From Trichomonas vaginalis G3 (taxonomy: Eukaryota > Parabasalia > Trichomonadida > Trichomonadidae), in the NCBI RefSeq assembly GCF_026262505.1, contig NC_067208.1, forward strand, positions 6,891,962 to 6,955,961: a stretch of DNA of 64,000 nucleotides, read 5' to 3'. The notes under the pieces were generated by a model. That model ran no database searches and was not told the origin of the DNA. It saw only the letters and a program-made list of their open reading frames with translations. This document shows positions 1 through 11,965 of this stretch, one piece after another. The position numbers and the translations under genes were made by a program. How positions within the stretch are numbered: position 1 is the first letter of the stretch; every line of letters begins with the position of its first letter.

Positions 1-74
1 TGAAAACAATATAAAAATTGCTATCAAAATCGATATATATGTGCTGCAACATACTTGATTAAAAAGTTCTTTTG

Positions 75-79
75 TCATT
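75..79 (+). promoter_or_regulatory. Initiator-like TCATT
   Basis: TCATT matches the trichomonad initiator TCA(+1)Y(T/A). The A at 77 lies 8 nt upstream of the ATG at 85, the usual very short 5' leader in this lineage. It argues for that ATG over any upstream in-frame codon. Confidence 0.55.
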
Positions 80-84
80 TTATT

Positions 85-1053
85 ATGGATTCCCTTGAAG
101 CTATCCTTCATAAAATCATCAATGATAAGGATTTCCGATTTGATATATTTAATTTGAAAGCAGACTATGATGTTTATGTTAAATTCCCTGCGGAATGTGA
201 AAAATATAACATTTTCAATAATTCATTTTTCTTATCAATGGTCGAACATTTATACAACCTTGATAAAGATCAATCTACAACACAATTAATTGTCTTGTTT
301 TTCAAGTTCATTGTTGAAAAAGTTAGATTCACACCTCGTTTGAATTTAATTCAATCAAAACGGATAGAAAAGTTTGGCAACCCAACAAACTCATTATTAC
401 ACTCGACAATTGCATCATCAGTTAATAAAATAATGAAATCAGCACATTGGAATTCGGACTTACAAAACACTCCAGACTTATTTTACTCACTTGCGTTCTT
501 ACTTCCCTATTTGCATGAATGTATTAAAGGCATATATATAATAATTGATAATTTTGTAAATTTACATAATAAATTTGACGAAAATTACTTGGATAAGGTA
601 TCAAATGCACTTTACCTATTGTATAATTCCGGATCGCAAAATCAAGAGGATGTTTTTACTCTTACATTGCGAGTTATGATTGCAGCTAATGGATTACCTA
701 TGTATAAGCTTAGATCATACTTTATAGAAATGTATAGTGATAATTCTCAATATTATGATATATTAATATATGATGAAATCAAAGATAAAATTCAAAATTC
801 AATTGAGGAAGAGCTTCCTAAAATTCAATTCCAATCTCGTCAAGAAATCATTTCTATAATCGATTCCCTTATTAAAAATTCATTTCCAGACCTTAAACTG
901 GGAGATGAAGAAAAAAAGAAAATTTCACAAAAAGTTGATGATCTCTGCAGTTCTAATCAAAAAGTTAGAGAAGTTGAGCTGAAACTCAAGATACTAAAGG
1001 CATTAGCTTGGAAAGATATTTCTAAAAATCTTTATAGTTTGGTTGATGTTTGA
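85..1053 (+). CDS. Hypothetical helical protein, 322 aa
   Basis: The open frame extends upstream to 55, but only through a non-ATG codon; the ATG at 85, just after an initiator-like TCATT, is the better start. The product reads as largely alpha-helical with no signal peptide or convincing membrane segment. Residues from about 230 onward are rich in Lys/Glu and look like amphipathic helices. I recognise no catalytic motif and no family. The stop is followed within a few bases by ATAAAT, compatible with the TAAA-type polyadenylation signal of trichomonads. The gene lies next to the RRM gene in the same orientation, about 170 bp apart, and shares no sequence with the mobile elements, so it is taken as host DNA. 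No introns are apparent. Confidence 0.75.
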   Translation: MDSLEAILHKIINDKDFRFDIFNLKADYDVYVKFPAECEKYNIFNNSFFLSMVEHLYNLDKDQSTTQLIVLFFKFIVEKVRFTPRLNLIQSKRIEKFGNPTNSLLHSTIASSVNKIMKSAHWNSDLQNTPDLFYSLAFLLPYLHECIKGIYIIIDNFVNLHNKFDENYLDKVSNALYLLYNSGSQNQEDVFTLTLRVMIAANGLPMYKLRSYFIEMYSDNSQYYDILIYDEIKDKIQNSIEEELPKIQFQSRQEIISIIDSLIKNSFPDLKLGDEEKKKISQKVDDLCSSNQKVREVELKLKILKALAWKDISKNLYSLVDV

Positions 1054-1212
1054 ATAAATTGTATTTTATAGAATGTTTATATCTATAATCTCATTAATTT
1101 TCTTATATTTGAATTTTTAAAAAATTCTTATGGAAAAAATAGAAATCGTCATTTATCTGGCTAGTAATATTAATATATTGATCGAAATGTATAATAATGT
1201 ATTATCTCTTAT

Positions 1213-1217
1213 TCATA
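1213..1217 (+). promoter_or_regulatory. Initiator-like TCATA
   Basis: TCATA with its A at 1215, 11 nt upstream of the ATG at 1226. The five-base consensus is short, so support comes mainly from its spacing, which matches that of the neighbouring host gene. Confidence 0.45.
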
Positions 1218-1225
1218 AAACATAA

Positions 1226-1801
1226 ATGTCATCGGAAACAAAATCAATAATTGTCCAGAACATACCAGAAAATCTGTGTAACATCACAGCACTGTACTCA
1301 CATTTCAAAAAATACGGCCATATTCAATCAATACGTATCTCTTCTAAGCGCAAATCTATAATTCGATACGAAACTGTAGAGCAAGCCAGAGAAGCTGTTT
1401 ATTCAACAGAAGCTTTTGGAAATAATCGATTTGTTAATATAATTTTTAATCAAAATGAGTTAAAATCAAAAGAAAACCTTCAACAATTTGTTAATTATTC
1501 AAAACTAAGAAAAAATGCTAGGATGTGCATGAAAAATATTAAGGAAGAGCAGCTTCAAACATTAAATCGCAGATTTTCCAGTTACAAATCTCAAACCGAA
1601 GAAATTTATTCACTACAAAATAATTTAGAATCACTTATCAACGAAGCTAAAAAGTACATGTCGATAATTAATGAATTGTCTGGTTTTGAAAGAGAAAAAA
1701 CACGGAATCGAATAATCGAATTATCAGAACAAATAAAAGATTTAGAGGATAAGCTGGACAAGGCTACTATTAAATCAGCTCCTAATGAAGATGACAAATA
1801 G
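1226..1801 (+). CDS. RRM protein, RBM26/27-like
   Basis: A 191-aa protein with one RNA-recognition motif at about residues 6-78: an RNP2-like strand (IIVQNI) and an RNP1-like strand (KSIIRYET). The phrases NIPENL, ALYSHFKKYG and STEAFGNNRF follow the pattern of the second RRM of RBM26/RBM27-type proteins, which act in nuclear RNA surveillance and 3'-end processing. Residues 95-185 are Lys/Glu-rich and helical, likely a coiled coil, which also fits that family. The CCCH zinc finger of animal RBM26/27 is absent, so this would be a minimal homolog. The family assignment is by eye; a generic RRM protein is the conservative reading. Host gene, upstream of the Maverick insertion. Confidence 0.7.
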   Translation: MSSETKSIIVQNIPENLCNITALYSHFKKYGHIQSIRISSKRKSIIRYETVEQAREAVYSTEAFGNNRFVNIIFNQNELKSKENLQQFVNYSKLRKNARMCMKNIKEEQLQTLNRRFSSYKSQTEEIYSLQNNLESLINEAKKYMSIINELSGFEREKTRNRIIELSEQIKDLEDKLDKATIKSAPNEDDK

Positions 1802-1806
1802 GTCAA

Positions 1807-2198
1807 TTTAGAAAATAATATTAAAATTAACGATTCAGACTCATAATCTGGTCATTACTATGTTTGAAGAGCAAAATTTACCTACCAATTACTTTCTTTA
1901 TTCTTATTTTAAATTAGAATTTGAAATTCAGACATTTCTAATCTGTTTATGGTATATTGTTTGTTGGTACATCAAATATCTTGATTAATATTGGTTTCTT
2001 GATAATGCATCGCAATTTATCTCAAATTTTGACGACTAGAAGTCTGATTTGAAATAAATTATCTTATTTTAATGATGAAAATAGATTTTATCACTACAAT
2101 TAAGCAATATATCGTTATTTCATTATTATTTCTTTTCATTTTTATGTTGTAATAAAAAATAACATATAATTTACTAATAAACAAAAAAATAAGCATAA
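1807..2198. other. AT-rich intergenic spacer
   Basis: Between the RRM gene and the left target duplication of the large element. I see no open frame, tRNA-like fold or tandem repeat. The minus-strand ankyrin gene that ends at 45786 would have ended about 13 bp beyond the insertion site before the element arrived, so this spacer separated two convergent genes. Confidence 0.6.
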
Positions 2199-2203
2199 AT
2201 TCA
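2199..2203. repeat. Target-site duplication ATTCA, left copy
   Basis: ATTCA directly precedes the element end AGTTAGTATGG. The same five bases follow the inverted end at 45769-45773. Five to six bp is the usual duplication length for Mavericks. Confidence 0.85.
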
Positions 2204-2213
2204 AGTTAGTATG

Positions 2214-2260
2214 GCTAAGTCGTGTACTGAGGCACTGCGCGCCTCAGTACACCACTTAGC
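2214..2260. repeat. Subterminal hairpin in the TIR
   Basis: Arms at 2214-2233 and 2241-2260 pair at 19 of 20 positions around a 7-nt loop (ACTGCGC), starting 11 bp from the element end. The mirror copy sits at the right end. The nested element has a degenerate version at the same place. Confidence 0.75.
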
Positions 2261-2383
2261 GGTTTTGACACTTTACAAAACCATTAACGTATATTTTACA
2301 ACACAAACGACAACACTAACTTAACCTTAAATATTTATAAAGCCGCCAACCACTTCACCTCACTAATGAAAAAATAAACGTTC

Positions 2384-2704
2384 TCACTTACAAAAGTATT
2401 GCAACTCCTCCCATTGCTGTGCTTCACATAACAGCTCATAATCTTCTGACTCACTTTCTTCTTCATATAGGTCAAAATCACTGTCAAAATAAATGTTAGT
2501 AAGTTTTGACAAAGCTAATGAAACACGTTTACCGTTTGTATCGTATGCTTGTATAAACTTTCCATTCTTCATTCCTTCATAAACGCTCAAACTAACTTTA
2601 CCCTTTCTCCCTCGTATCTGATAGAATGTATTTTCACGAGGAACGAAGAACAAATTCTTGAACTCATGACCGTTGTAGTTTGTTATCTCAATAGTTTTCG
2701 TCAT
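2384..2704 (-). CDS. TIR-encoded 106-aa protein, left copy
   Basis: An acidic-tailed 106-aa protein of unknown function. The N-terminal two thirds look beta-rich with basic patches (IRGRKGKVS); the last 35 residues are strongly acidic and end in Cys-Lys. It is identical at the protein level to the copy at 45268-45588 because both lie in the TIRs, and it is transcribed towards the element end. The ATG follows a T-rich ATTTTTATATAA signal like that of other genes in these elements. I recognise no family. An intact frame in both TIR copies suggests recent coding function, though identity could also come from gene conversion. Confidence 0.7.
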   Translation of the reverse strand: MTKTIEITNYNGHEFKNLFFVPRENTFYQIRGRKGKVSLSVYEGMKNGKFIQAYDTNGKRVSLALSKLTNIYFDSDFDLYEEESESEDYELLCEAQQWEELQYFCK

Positions 2705-2864
2705 TTATATAAAAATAAAATAAAAATAATTTTAAAAATAAACTTAAAAATTAATGATATCACCACTCCCACACGTATGAAAACATAGCACAAAAATAAA
2801 TTTAGGTGAAGTGGTGAGATCTCACCTGTTTTCTCACCTGTTTTTTCACCCTGTTGAATTTACA

Positions 2865-5800
2865 CCAAAAATAATGCTTTGTCATGACTTCTTCGTAAAT
2901 GATTTGTCAAGATTTCTTCGTAAATGTTTTGTCAAGACTTCATCGTAATGAGTGTAAATGACCCAAAAATAATGTTTAGGGTAGAAGGTTAGATCTAACC
3001 TGATATCTACCCTCATTTCTACCCTCATGAATTTTCATGACTTCATCGTAAATGCTTCATCGAACTTCTTCGTAAATGTTTTGTCATGACTTCTTCGTAA
3101 ATGTTTTGTCAAGGTTTCATCGTAAATGTCTTGTCATAACTTCATCGTAAACACTTTGTCAAAACTTCATCGTATATGCTTTGTCAAGACTTCATTGTAA
3201 ACACTTCATCGAACTTCATCGTATATGCTTTGTCAAAACTTCATCGTAAATGCTTTGTCAAGGTTTCATCGAACTTCATCGTAAATGCTTTGTCATGACT
3301 TCATCGTAAATGTTTTGTCATGATTTCATCGTATATGTTTTGTCGAACTTAAACGTAAATGTTTTGTCATGATTTCATCATATATGCTTTGTCAAAACTT
3401 CATCGTATATGTTTTGTCATGATTTCATCGTAAATGTTTTGTCATGACTTCATCGTAAATGTTTTGTCATGATTTCATCGTAAATGTTTTGTTATGATTT
3501 CATCGTAAATGTTTTGTCGAAACTTCTTCGTAAATGTTTTGTTATGATTTCATCGTAAATGTTTTGTCATGACTTCTTCGTAAATGTTTTGTCAAGACTT
3601 CATCGAACTTCATCGAACTTAAACGTATATGTTTTGTCATGATTTCATCGTAAACACTTTGTCAAGACTTCATCGTAAATGTTTTGTCATGATTTCATCG
3701 TAAATGTTTTGTTATGATTTCATCGTAAATGTTTTGTCGAAACTTCTTCGTAAATGTTTTGTTATGATTTCATCGTAAATGTTTTGTCATGACTTCTTCG
3801 TAAATGTTTTGTCAAGACTTCATCGAACTTCATCGAACTTAAACGTATATGTTTTGTCATGATTTCATCGTAAACACTTTGTCAAGACTTCATCGTAAAT
3901 GCTTTGTCATGATTTCATCGTAAATGCTTTGTCATGATTTCTTCGTATATGTTTTGTCATGATTTCTTCGTATATGTTTTGTCGAACTTAAACGTATATG
4001 TTTTGTCAAGACTTCATCGTAAATGTTTTGTCAAGACTTCTTCGTAAATGTTTTGTCAAGACTTCATCGTAAATGATTTGTCAAGGTTTCATCGTAAATG
4101 ATTTGTCAAGGTTTCATCGTAAATGCTTCGTAAATGCTTCGTAAATGTTGCTGAATTCAGCATAAAAATATTTTTAGGTGAGATCTCACCTGTTTTCTCA
4201 CCTGTTTTTTCACCCTGTTGAATTTACACCAAAAATAATGCTTTGTCATGACTTCTTCGTAAATGATTTGTCAAGATTTCTTCGTAAATGTTTTGTCAAG
4301 ACTTCATCGTAATGAGTGTAAATGACCCAAAAATAATGTTTAGGGTAGAAGGTTAGATCTAACCTGATATCTACCCTCATTTCTACCCTCATGAATTTTC
4401 ATGACTTCATCGTAAATGCTTCATCGAACTTCTTCGTAAATGTTTTGTCATGACTTCTTCGTAAATGTTTTGTCAAGACTTCATCGTAATGAGTGTAAAT
4501 GACCCAAAAATAATGTTTAGGGTAGAAGGTTAGATCTAACCTGATATCTACCCTCATTTCTACCCTCATGAATTTTCATGACTTCATCGTAAATGCTTCA
4601 TCGAACTTCTTCGTAAATGTTTTGTCATGACTTCTTCGTAAATGTTTTGTCAAGGTTTCATCGTAAATGTTTTGTCATGACTTCATCGTAAACACTTTGT
4701 CATGACTTCATCGTATATGCTTTGTCAAGACTTCATTGTAAACACTTCATTGAACTTCATCGTAAATGCTTTGTCAAGGTTTCATCGAACTTCATCGTAA
4801 ATGCTTTGTCATGATTTCATCGTATATGTTTTGTCATGATTTCTTCGTATATGTTTTGTCATGATTTCATCGTATATGCTTTGTCAAGACTTCATCGTAA
4901 ATGTTTTGTCAAGACTTCTTCGTATATGTTTTGTCAAGACTTCATCGTATATGTTTTGTCAAGGTTTCATCGTAAATGTTTTGTCATGACTTCATCGTAT
5001 ATGTTTTGTCAAGGTTTCACCCTCATAACTTTGTCAAAACTTCATCGTATATGCTTCATCGAATTTAAACGTAAACACTTTATCATGATTTCATCGTAAA
5101 TGTTTTGTCAAGACTTCTTCGTAAATGTTTTGTCATGATTTCATCGTAAATGTTTTGTCATGATTTCTTCGTATATGCTTTGTCAAAACTTCATCGTAAA
5201 TGCTTCATCGAATTTAAACGTAAACACTTTGTCATGATTTCTTCGTATATGTTTTGTCGAACTTAAACGTATATGTTTTGTCAAGACTTCATCGTAAATG
5301 CTTCATCAAACTTAAACGTAAATGTTTTGTCAAGACTTCTTCGTAAATGTTTTGTCATGATTTCTTCGTAAACACTTTGTCATGACTTCTTCGTAAATGA
5401 TTTGTCAAGGTTTCATCGTAAATGTTTTGTCATGACTTCATCGTATATGTTTTGTCAAGGTTTCATCGTAAATGTTTTGTCATGACTTCATCGTATATGT
5501 TTTGTCAAGGTTTCATCGTAAATGTTTTGTCATGATTTCTTCGTATATGCTTTGTCAAAACTTCATCGTAAATGCTTCATCGAATTTAAACGTAAACACT
5601 TTATCATGATTTCATCGTAAATGTTTTGTCGAACTTAAACGTATATGTTTTGTCATGATTTCATCGTAAATGTTTTGTCATGATTTCTTCGTATATGCTT
5701 TGTCAAAACTTCATCGTAAATGCTTCATCGAATTTAAACGTAAACACTTTGTCATGATTTCTTCGTATATGTTTTGTCATGATTTCTTCGTAAACACTTT

Positions 5801-8800
5801 GTCATGACTTCTTCGTAAATGATTTGTCAAGGTTTCATCGTAAATGTTTTGTCATGACTTCATCGTATATGTTTTGTCAAGGTTTCATCGTAAATGTTTT
5901 GTCATGATTTCTTCGTATATGCTTTGTCAAAACTTCATCGTAAATGCTTCATCGAATTTAAACGTAAACACTTTATCATGATTTCATCGTAAATGTTTTG
6001 TCGAACTTAAACGTATATGTTTTGTCATGATTTCATCGTAAATGTTTTGTCATGATTTCTTCGTATATGCTTTGTCAAAACTTCATCGTAAATGCTTCAT
6101 CGAATTTAAACGTAAACACTTTGTCATGATTTCTTCGTATATGTTTTGTCATGATTTCTTCGTAAACACTTTGTCAAGACTTCATCGTAAATGATTTGTC
6201 AAGGTTTCATCGTAAATGATTTGTCAAGGTTTCATCGTAAATGCTTCGTAAATGCTTCGTAAATGTTGCTGAATTCAGCATAAAAATATTTTTAGGTGAG
6301 ATCTCACCTGTTTTCTCACCTGTTTTTTCACCCTGTTGAATTTACACCAAAAATAATGCTTTGTCATGACTTCTTCGTAAATGATTTGTCAAGATTTCTT
6401 CGTAAATGTTTTGTCAAGACTTCATCGTAATGAGTGTAAATGACCCAAAAATAATGTTTAGGGTAGAAGGTTAGATCTAACCTGATATCTACCCTCATTT
6501 CTACCCTCATGAATTTTCATGACTTCATCGTAAATGCTTCATCGAACTTCTTCGTAAATGTTTTGTCATGACTTCTTCGTAAATGTTTTGTCAAGACTTC
6601 ATCGTAATGAGTGTAAATGACCCAAAAATAATGTTTAGGGTAGAAGGTTAGATCTAACCTGATATCTACCCTCATTTCTACCCTCATGAATTTTCATGAC
6701 TTCATCGTAAATGCTTCATCGAACTTCTTCGTAAATGTTTTGTCATGACTTCTTCGTAAATGTTTTGTCAAGGTTTCATCGTAAATGTTTTGTCATGACT
6801 TCATCGTAAACACTTTGTCATGACTTCATCGTATATGCTTTGTCAAGACTTCATTGTAAACACTTCATTGAACTTCATCGTAAATGCTTTGTCAAGGTTT
6901 CATCGAACTTCATCGTAAATGCTTTGTCATGATTTCATCGTATATGTTTTGTCATGATTTCTTCGTATATGTTTTGTCATGATTTCATCGTATATGCTTT
7001 GTCAAGACTTCATCGTAAATGTTTTGTCAAGACTTCTTCGTATATGTTTTGTCAAGGTTTCATCGTAAATGTTTTGTCATGACTTCATCGTATATGTTTT
7101 GTCAAGGTTTCACCCTCATAACTTTGTCAAAACTTCATCGTATATGCTTCATCGAATTTAAACGTAAACACTTTATCATGATTTCATCGTAAATGTTTTG
7201 TCAAGACTTCTTCGTAAATGTTTTGTCATGATTTCATCGTAAATGTTTTGTCATGATTTCTTCGTATATGCTTTGTCAAAACTTCATCGTAAATGCTTCA
7301 TCGAATTTAAACGTAAACACTTTGTCATGATTTCTTCGTATATGTTTTGTCGAACTTAAACGTATATGTTTTGTCAAGACTTCATCGTAAATGCTTCATC
7401 GAACTTAAACGTAAATGTTTTGTCAAGACTTCTTCGTAAATGTTTTGTCATGATTTCATCGTATATGTTTTGTCATGATTTCTTCGTAAACACTTTGTCA
7501 TGACTTCTTCGTAAATGATTTGTCAAGGTTTCATCGTAAATGTTTTGTCATGACTTCATCGTATATGTTTTGTCAAGGTTTCATCGTAAATGTTTTGTCA
7601 TGATTTCTTCGTATATGCTTTGTCAAAACTTCATCGTAAATGCTTCATCGAATTTAAACGTAAACACTTTATCATGATTTCATCGTAAATGTTTTGTCGA
7701 ACTTAAACGTATATGTTTTGTCATGATTTCATCGTAAATGTTTTGTCATGATTTCTTCGTATATGCTTTGTCAAAACTTCATCGTAAATGCTTCATCGAA
7801 TTTAAACGTAAACACTTTGTCATGATTTCTTCGTATATGTTTTGTCATGATTTCTTCGTAAACACTTTGTCATGACTTCTTCGTAAATGATTTGTCAAGG
7901 TTTCATCGTAAATGTTTTGTCATGACTTCATCGTATATGTTTTGTCAAGGTTTCATCGTAAATGTTTTGTCATGATTTCTTCGTATATGCTTTGTCAAAA
8001 CTTCATCGTAAATGCTTCATCGAATTTAAACGTAAACACTTTATCATGATTTCATCGTAAATGTTTTGTCAAGACTTCTTCGTAAATGTTTTGTCATGAT
8101 TTCATCGTAAATGTTTTGTCATGATTTCTTCGTATATGCTTTGTCAAAACTTCATCGTAAATGCTTCATCGAATTTAAACGTAAACACTTTGTCATGATT
8201 TCTTCGTATATGTTTTGTCGAACTTAAACGTATATGTTTTGTCAAGACTTCATCGTAAATGCTTCATCAAACTTAAACGTAAATGTTTTGTCAAGACTTC
8301 ATCGTAAATGTTTTGTCATGACTTCATCGTATATGTTTTGTCAAGGTTTCACACTCATAACTTTGTCAAGTCTTCATCGTATATGCTTCATCGAATTTAA
8401 ACGTAAACACTTTATCATGATTTCATCGTAAATGTTTTGTCAAGACTTCTTCGTAAATGTTTTGTCAAGACTTCATCGTATATGCTTCATCGAATTTAAA
8501 CGTAAACACTTTATCATGATTTCATCGTAAATGTTTTGTCAAGACTTCTTCGTAAATGTTTTGTCATGATTTCATCGTAAATGTTTTGTCATGATTTCTT
8601 CGTATATGCTTTGTCAAAACTTCATCGTATATGCTTTGTCAAAACTTCATCGTATATGCTTTGTCAAGACTTCATCGTAAACACTTTGTCAAAACTTCAT
8701 CGTATATGCTTTGTCAAAACTTCATCGTAAATGCTTTGTCAAGGTTTCATCGAACTTAAACGTAAACACTTTGTCAAGACTTCATCGTAAATGTTTTGTC

Positions 8801-10105
8801 ATGACTTCTTCGTATATGTTTTGTCATGACTTCATCGTAAATGCTTTGTCAAGGTTTCATCGAACTTAAACGTAAACACTTTGTCAAGATTTCATCGTAA
8901 ATGCTTCATCGAACTTCTTCGTAAATGTTTTGTTATGACTTCTTCGTAAACACTTTGTCAAACATAAACGTAAACACTTTGTCAAAACTTCTTCGTAAAC
9001 ACTTTGTCAAGACTTCATCGTAAATGTTTTGTCATGACTTCATCGTATATGTTTTGTCATGACTTCATCGTATATGCTTTGTCGAACTTAAACGTAAATG
9101 TTTTGTCAAGACTTCTTCGTAAATGTTTTGTCATGATTTCATCGTATATGTTTTGTCATGATTTCTTCGTAAACACTTTGTCATGATTTCATCGTAAATG
9201 CTTCATCGAACTTCATCGTAAATGTTTTGTCAAGACTTCTTCGTAAATGTTTTGTCATGATTTCATCGTATATGTTTTGTCATGATTTCTTCGTAAACAC
9301 TTTGTCAAGATTTCATCGTAAATGCTTCATCGAACTTCTTCGTAAATGTTTTGTTATGACTTCTTCGTAAACACTTTGTCAAACATAAACGTAAACACTT
9401 TGTCAAAACTTCTTCGTAAACACTTTGTCAAGACTTCTTCGTAAATGTTTTGTCATGACTTCATCGTATATGTTTTGTCATGACTTCATCGTATATGCTT
9501 TGTCGAACTTAAACGTAAATGTTTTGTCAAGACTTCTTCGTAAATGTTTTGTCATGACTTCTTCGTATATGTTTTGTCATGACTTCATCGTAAACACTTT
9601 GTCAAGACTTCATCGTAAATGCTTCATCGAACTTCATCGTAAATGTTTTGTCAAGACTTCTTCGTAAATGTTTTGTCATGATTTCATCGTATATGCTTTG
9701 TCAAAACTTCATCGAAACTAAACATAAATGCTTTGTCATGATTTCATCGAAACTAAACGTATATGTTTTGTCATGATTTCTTCGTAAATGCTTTGTCATG
9801 ACTTCTTCGTAATGAGTGTAAATGACCAAAAATAATGTTTAGGTGAAGAGGTGAGATCTCACCCGTTTTTTCACCTGTTTTTTCACCCTCATGTTTTATC
9901 ATGATTTCATCGTAAATGCTTTGTCAAGACTTTGTCAAGATTTCATCGTATATGTTTTGTCAAAACTTCTTCGTAAATGCTTCATCGAACTTCATCGTAT
10001 ATGTTTTTTCAAAACTTTGTCATGATTTCATCGTAATGAGTGTAAATGACCCAAAAATAATGTTTAGGGTAGATGGTTAGATATAACCCAATAACTACCC
10101 TCATT
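2865..10105 (+). repeat. 24-bp satellite array, left arm
   Basis: About 7.2 kb of a degenerate 24-bp unit, roughly TTTGTCATGA plus CTTCATCGTAAATG, with recurring variants (CTTCATCGAACTTAAACG, TTTGTCAAGG, TTTCTTCGTATATG). Interspersed are blocks with palindromes AGGTGAGATCTCACCT or AGGTTAGATCTAACCT followed by spaced TCACC half-sites. A higher-order unit of about 2,118 bp repeats twice, marked by GCTGAATTCAGC at about 4150 and 6268. Because 24 is a multiple of three, long frames rich in MFCHDF-like residues appear; these are not treated as genes. Confidence 0.9.
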
Positions 10106-10760
10106 TCATTCTATACACAATTTACATCATAGACGATTTAATAGATAAAATACTTTACTGTTTCATCTGATATAAACATTATTTGGTGAAAGTATCCTAA
10201 AAATATTTACGAAAACATTAACGATAAAATATATTTCTGCAGTTCATCCGCTACATTATTAACTAATTAATTACAGACATAAAATATATTTTATCTATTA
10301 AATCGTCTATGATGTAAATTGTGTATAGAATGAAATGAGGGTAGTTATTGGGTTATATCTAACCATCTACCCTAAACATTATTTTTGGGTCATTTACACT
10401 CATTACGATGAAATCATGACAAAGTTTTGAAAAAACATATACGATGAAGTTCGATGAAGCATTTACGAAGAAGTTTTGACAAAACATATACGATGAAATC
10501 TTGACAAAGTCTTGACAAAGCATTTACGATGAAATCATGATAAAACATGAGGGTGAAAAAACAGGTGAAAAAACGGGTGAGATCTCACCTCTTCACCTAA
10601 ACATTATTTTTGGTCATTTACACTCATTACGAAGAAGTCATGACAAAGCATTTACGAAGAAATCATGACAAAACATATACGTTTAGTTTCGATGAAATCA
10701 TGACAAAGCATTTATGTTTAGTTTCGATGAAGTTTTGACAAAGCATATACGATGAAATCA
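9690..10760. repeat. Central inverted junction (long palindrome)
   Basis: The satellite reverses orientation here. Arms ending at 10152 and restarting at 10287 are near-perfect inverted copies for about 460 bp each side and then continue with 24-bp indels. The 134-bp spacer 10153-10286 is AT-rich, not repeated elsewhere in the window, and has no open frame. The arms next to the spacer carry a non-satellite segment containing GACGATTTAATAGATAAAA. Confidence 0.85.
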
Positions 10761-11656
10761 TGACAAAACATTTACGATGAAGTTCGATGAAGCATTTACG
10801 ATGAAGTCTTGACAAAGTGTTTACGATGAAGTCATGACAAAACATATACGAAGAAGTCATGACAAAACATATACGATGAAGTCATGATAAAACATTTACG
10901 ATGAAATCATGACAAAACATATACGATGAAGTCATGACAAAACATATACGATGAAGTCATGATAAAACATTTACGAAGAAGTCTTGACAAAGTGTTTACG
11001 AAGAAGTTTTGACAAAGTGTTTACGTTTATGTTTGACAAAGTGTTTACGAAGAAGTCATAACAAAACATTTACGAAGAAGTTCGATGAAGTGTTTACAAT
11101 GAAGTCTTGACAAAGTCTTGACAAAGCATTTACGATGAAATCATGATAAAACATGAGGGTGAAAAAACAGGTGAAAAAACGGGTGAGATCTCACCTCTTC
11201 ACCTAAACATTATTTTTGGTCATTTACACTCATTACGAAGAAGTCATGACAAAGCATTTACGATGAAATCATGACAAAGTGTTTACGAAGAAATCATGAC
11301 AAAACATATACGATGAAATCATGACAAAACATTTACGAAGAAGTCTTGACAAAACATTTACGTTTAAGTTCGACAAAGCATATACGATGAAGTCATGACA
11401 AAACATATACGAAGAAGTCATGACAAAACATTTACGATGAAGTTTTGACAAAACATATACGATGAAATCATGACAAAACATTTACGATGAAACCTTGACA
11501 AAACATTTACGATGAAATCATGACAAAACATATACGAAGAAGTCATGACAAAACATTTACGATGAAATCATGATAAAGTGTTTACGTTTAAATTCGATGA
11601 AGCATATACGATGAAGTCATGACAAAACATTTACGATGAAGTCTTGACAAAGTGTT
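10340..11656 (-). repeat. 24-bp satellite array, right arm, proximal part
   Basis: The same unit as the left arm in reverse complement (CATTTACGATGAAG, TCATGACAAA). It is interrupted at 11657 by the nested Maverick and resumes at 32933. Palindrome blocks AGGTGAGATCTCACCT-type lie near 10575 and 11183. Confidence 0.9.
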
Positions 11657-11661
11657 TACGA
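11657..11661. repeat. Target-site duplication TACGA, left copy
   Basis: TACGA from the satellite unit (TTTACGA) precedes the inner element end AGTTAGTATCC. The same five bases follow the other end at 32928-32932. Confidence 0.85.
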
Positions 11662-11818
11662 AGTTAGTATCCCTAACTTGGGTACTGTGGCACTGCGCGC
11701 CTCCGTACACGACTTAGCGGTTTTGACACTTTACGAAACCGGTAACGTATATTTTACAACACAACCATAACACCAACTTAACCTTAAATATTTACAAAAC
11801 CATCTGACACATAAATAA

Positions 11819-11911
11819 TTTCACTAATGATTTCACTAACGATTTCACTAACGATTTCACTAACTACTTCACTAACGACTTCACTAACGAATTCACTACC
11901 GTCCTCACTAA
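11819..11911. repeat. 12-bp minisatellite in left TIR
   Basis: About seven tandem copies of TTCACTAACGAT-like units, upstream of the 144-aa gene. Each contains TCACT, which matches the trichomonad initiator consensus. The mirror copy is at 32681-32771. Confidence 0.75.
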
Positions 11912-11952
11912 ATAAAAAATAACCTTATTTTTATTTTTTTTAATTTTTTATT

Positions 11953-11957
11953 TCATT
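11953..11957 (+). promoter_or_regulatory. Initiator-like TCATT before 144-aa gene
   Basis: TCATT with its A at 11955, 11 nt before the ATG at 11966, preceded by a T-rich TTATTTTTATT tract. Confidence 0.4.
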
Positions 11958-11965
11958 ACAAAGAC

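Larger units (their letters stand above)
2204..2860. repeat. Left TIR of the satellite Maverick
   Basis: It matches the reverse complement of 45113-45768, the right copy being one base shorter because a C is missing from a TCACCTG half-site. It contains a terminal hairpin, the 106-aa gene, and an inner end with AGGTGAGATCTCACCT-type sites. Beyond 2860 the two ends diverge: satellite on the left, the 78-aa gene on the right. Confidence 0.85.

Noticed and set aside
4836-11481. Open frames of 60-87 codons rich in MFCHDF, KLHRKCF and similar in the left and central satellite
   Set aside because: They follow the 24-bp repeat, occur in many copies on the strand set by array orientation and lack start signals.
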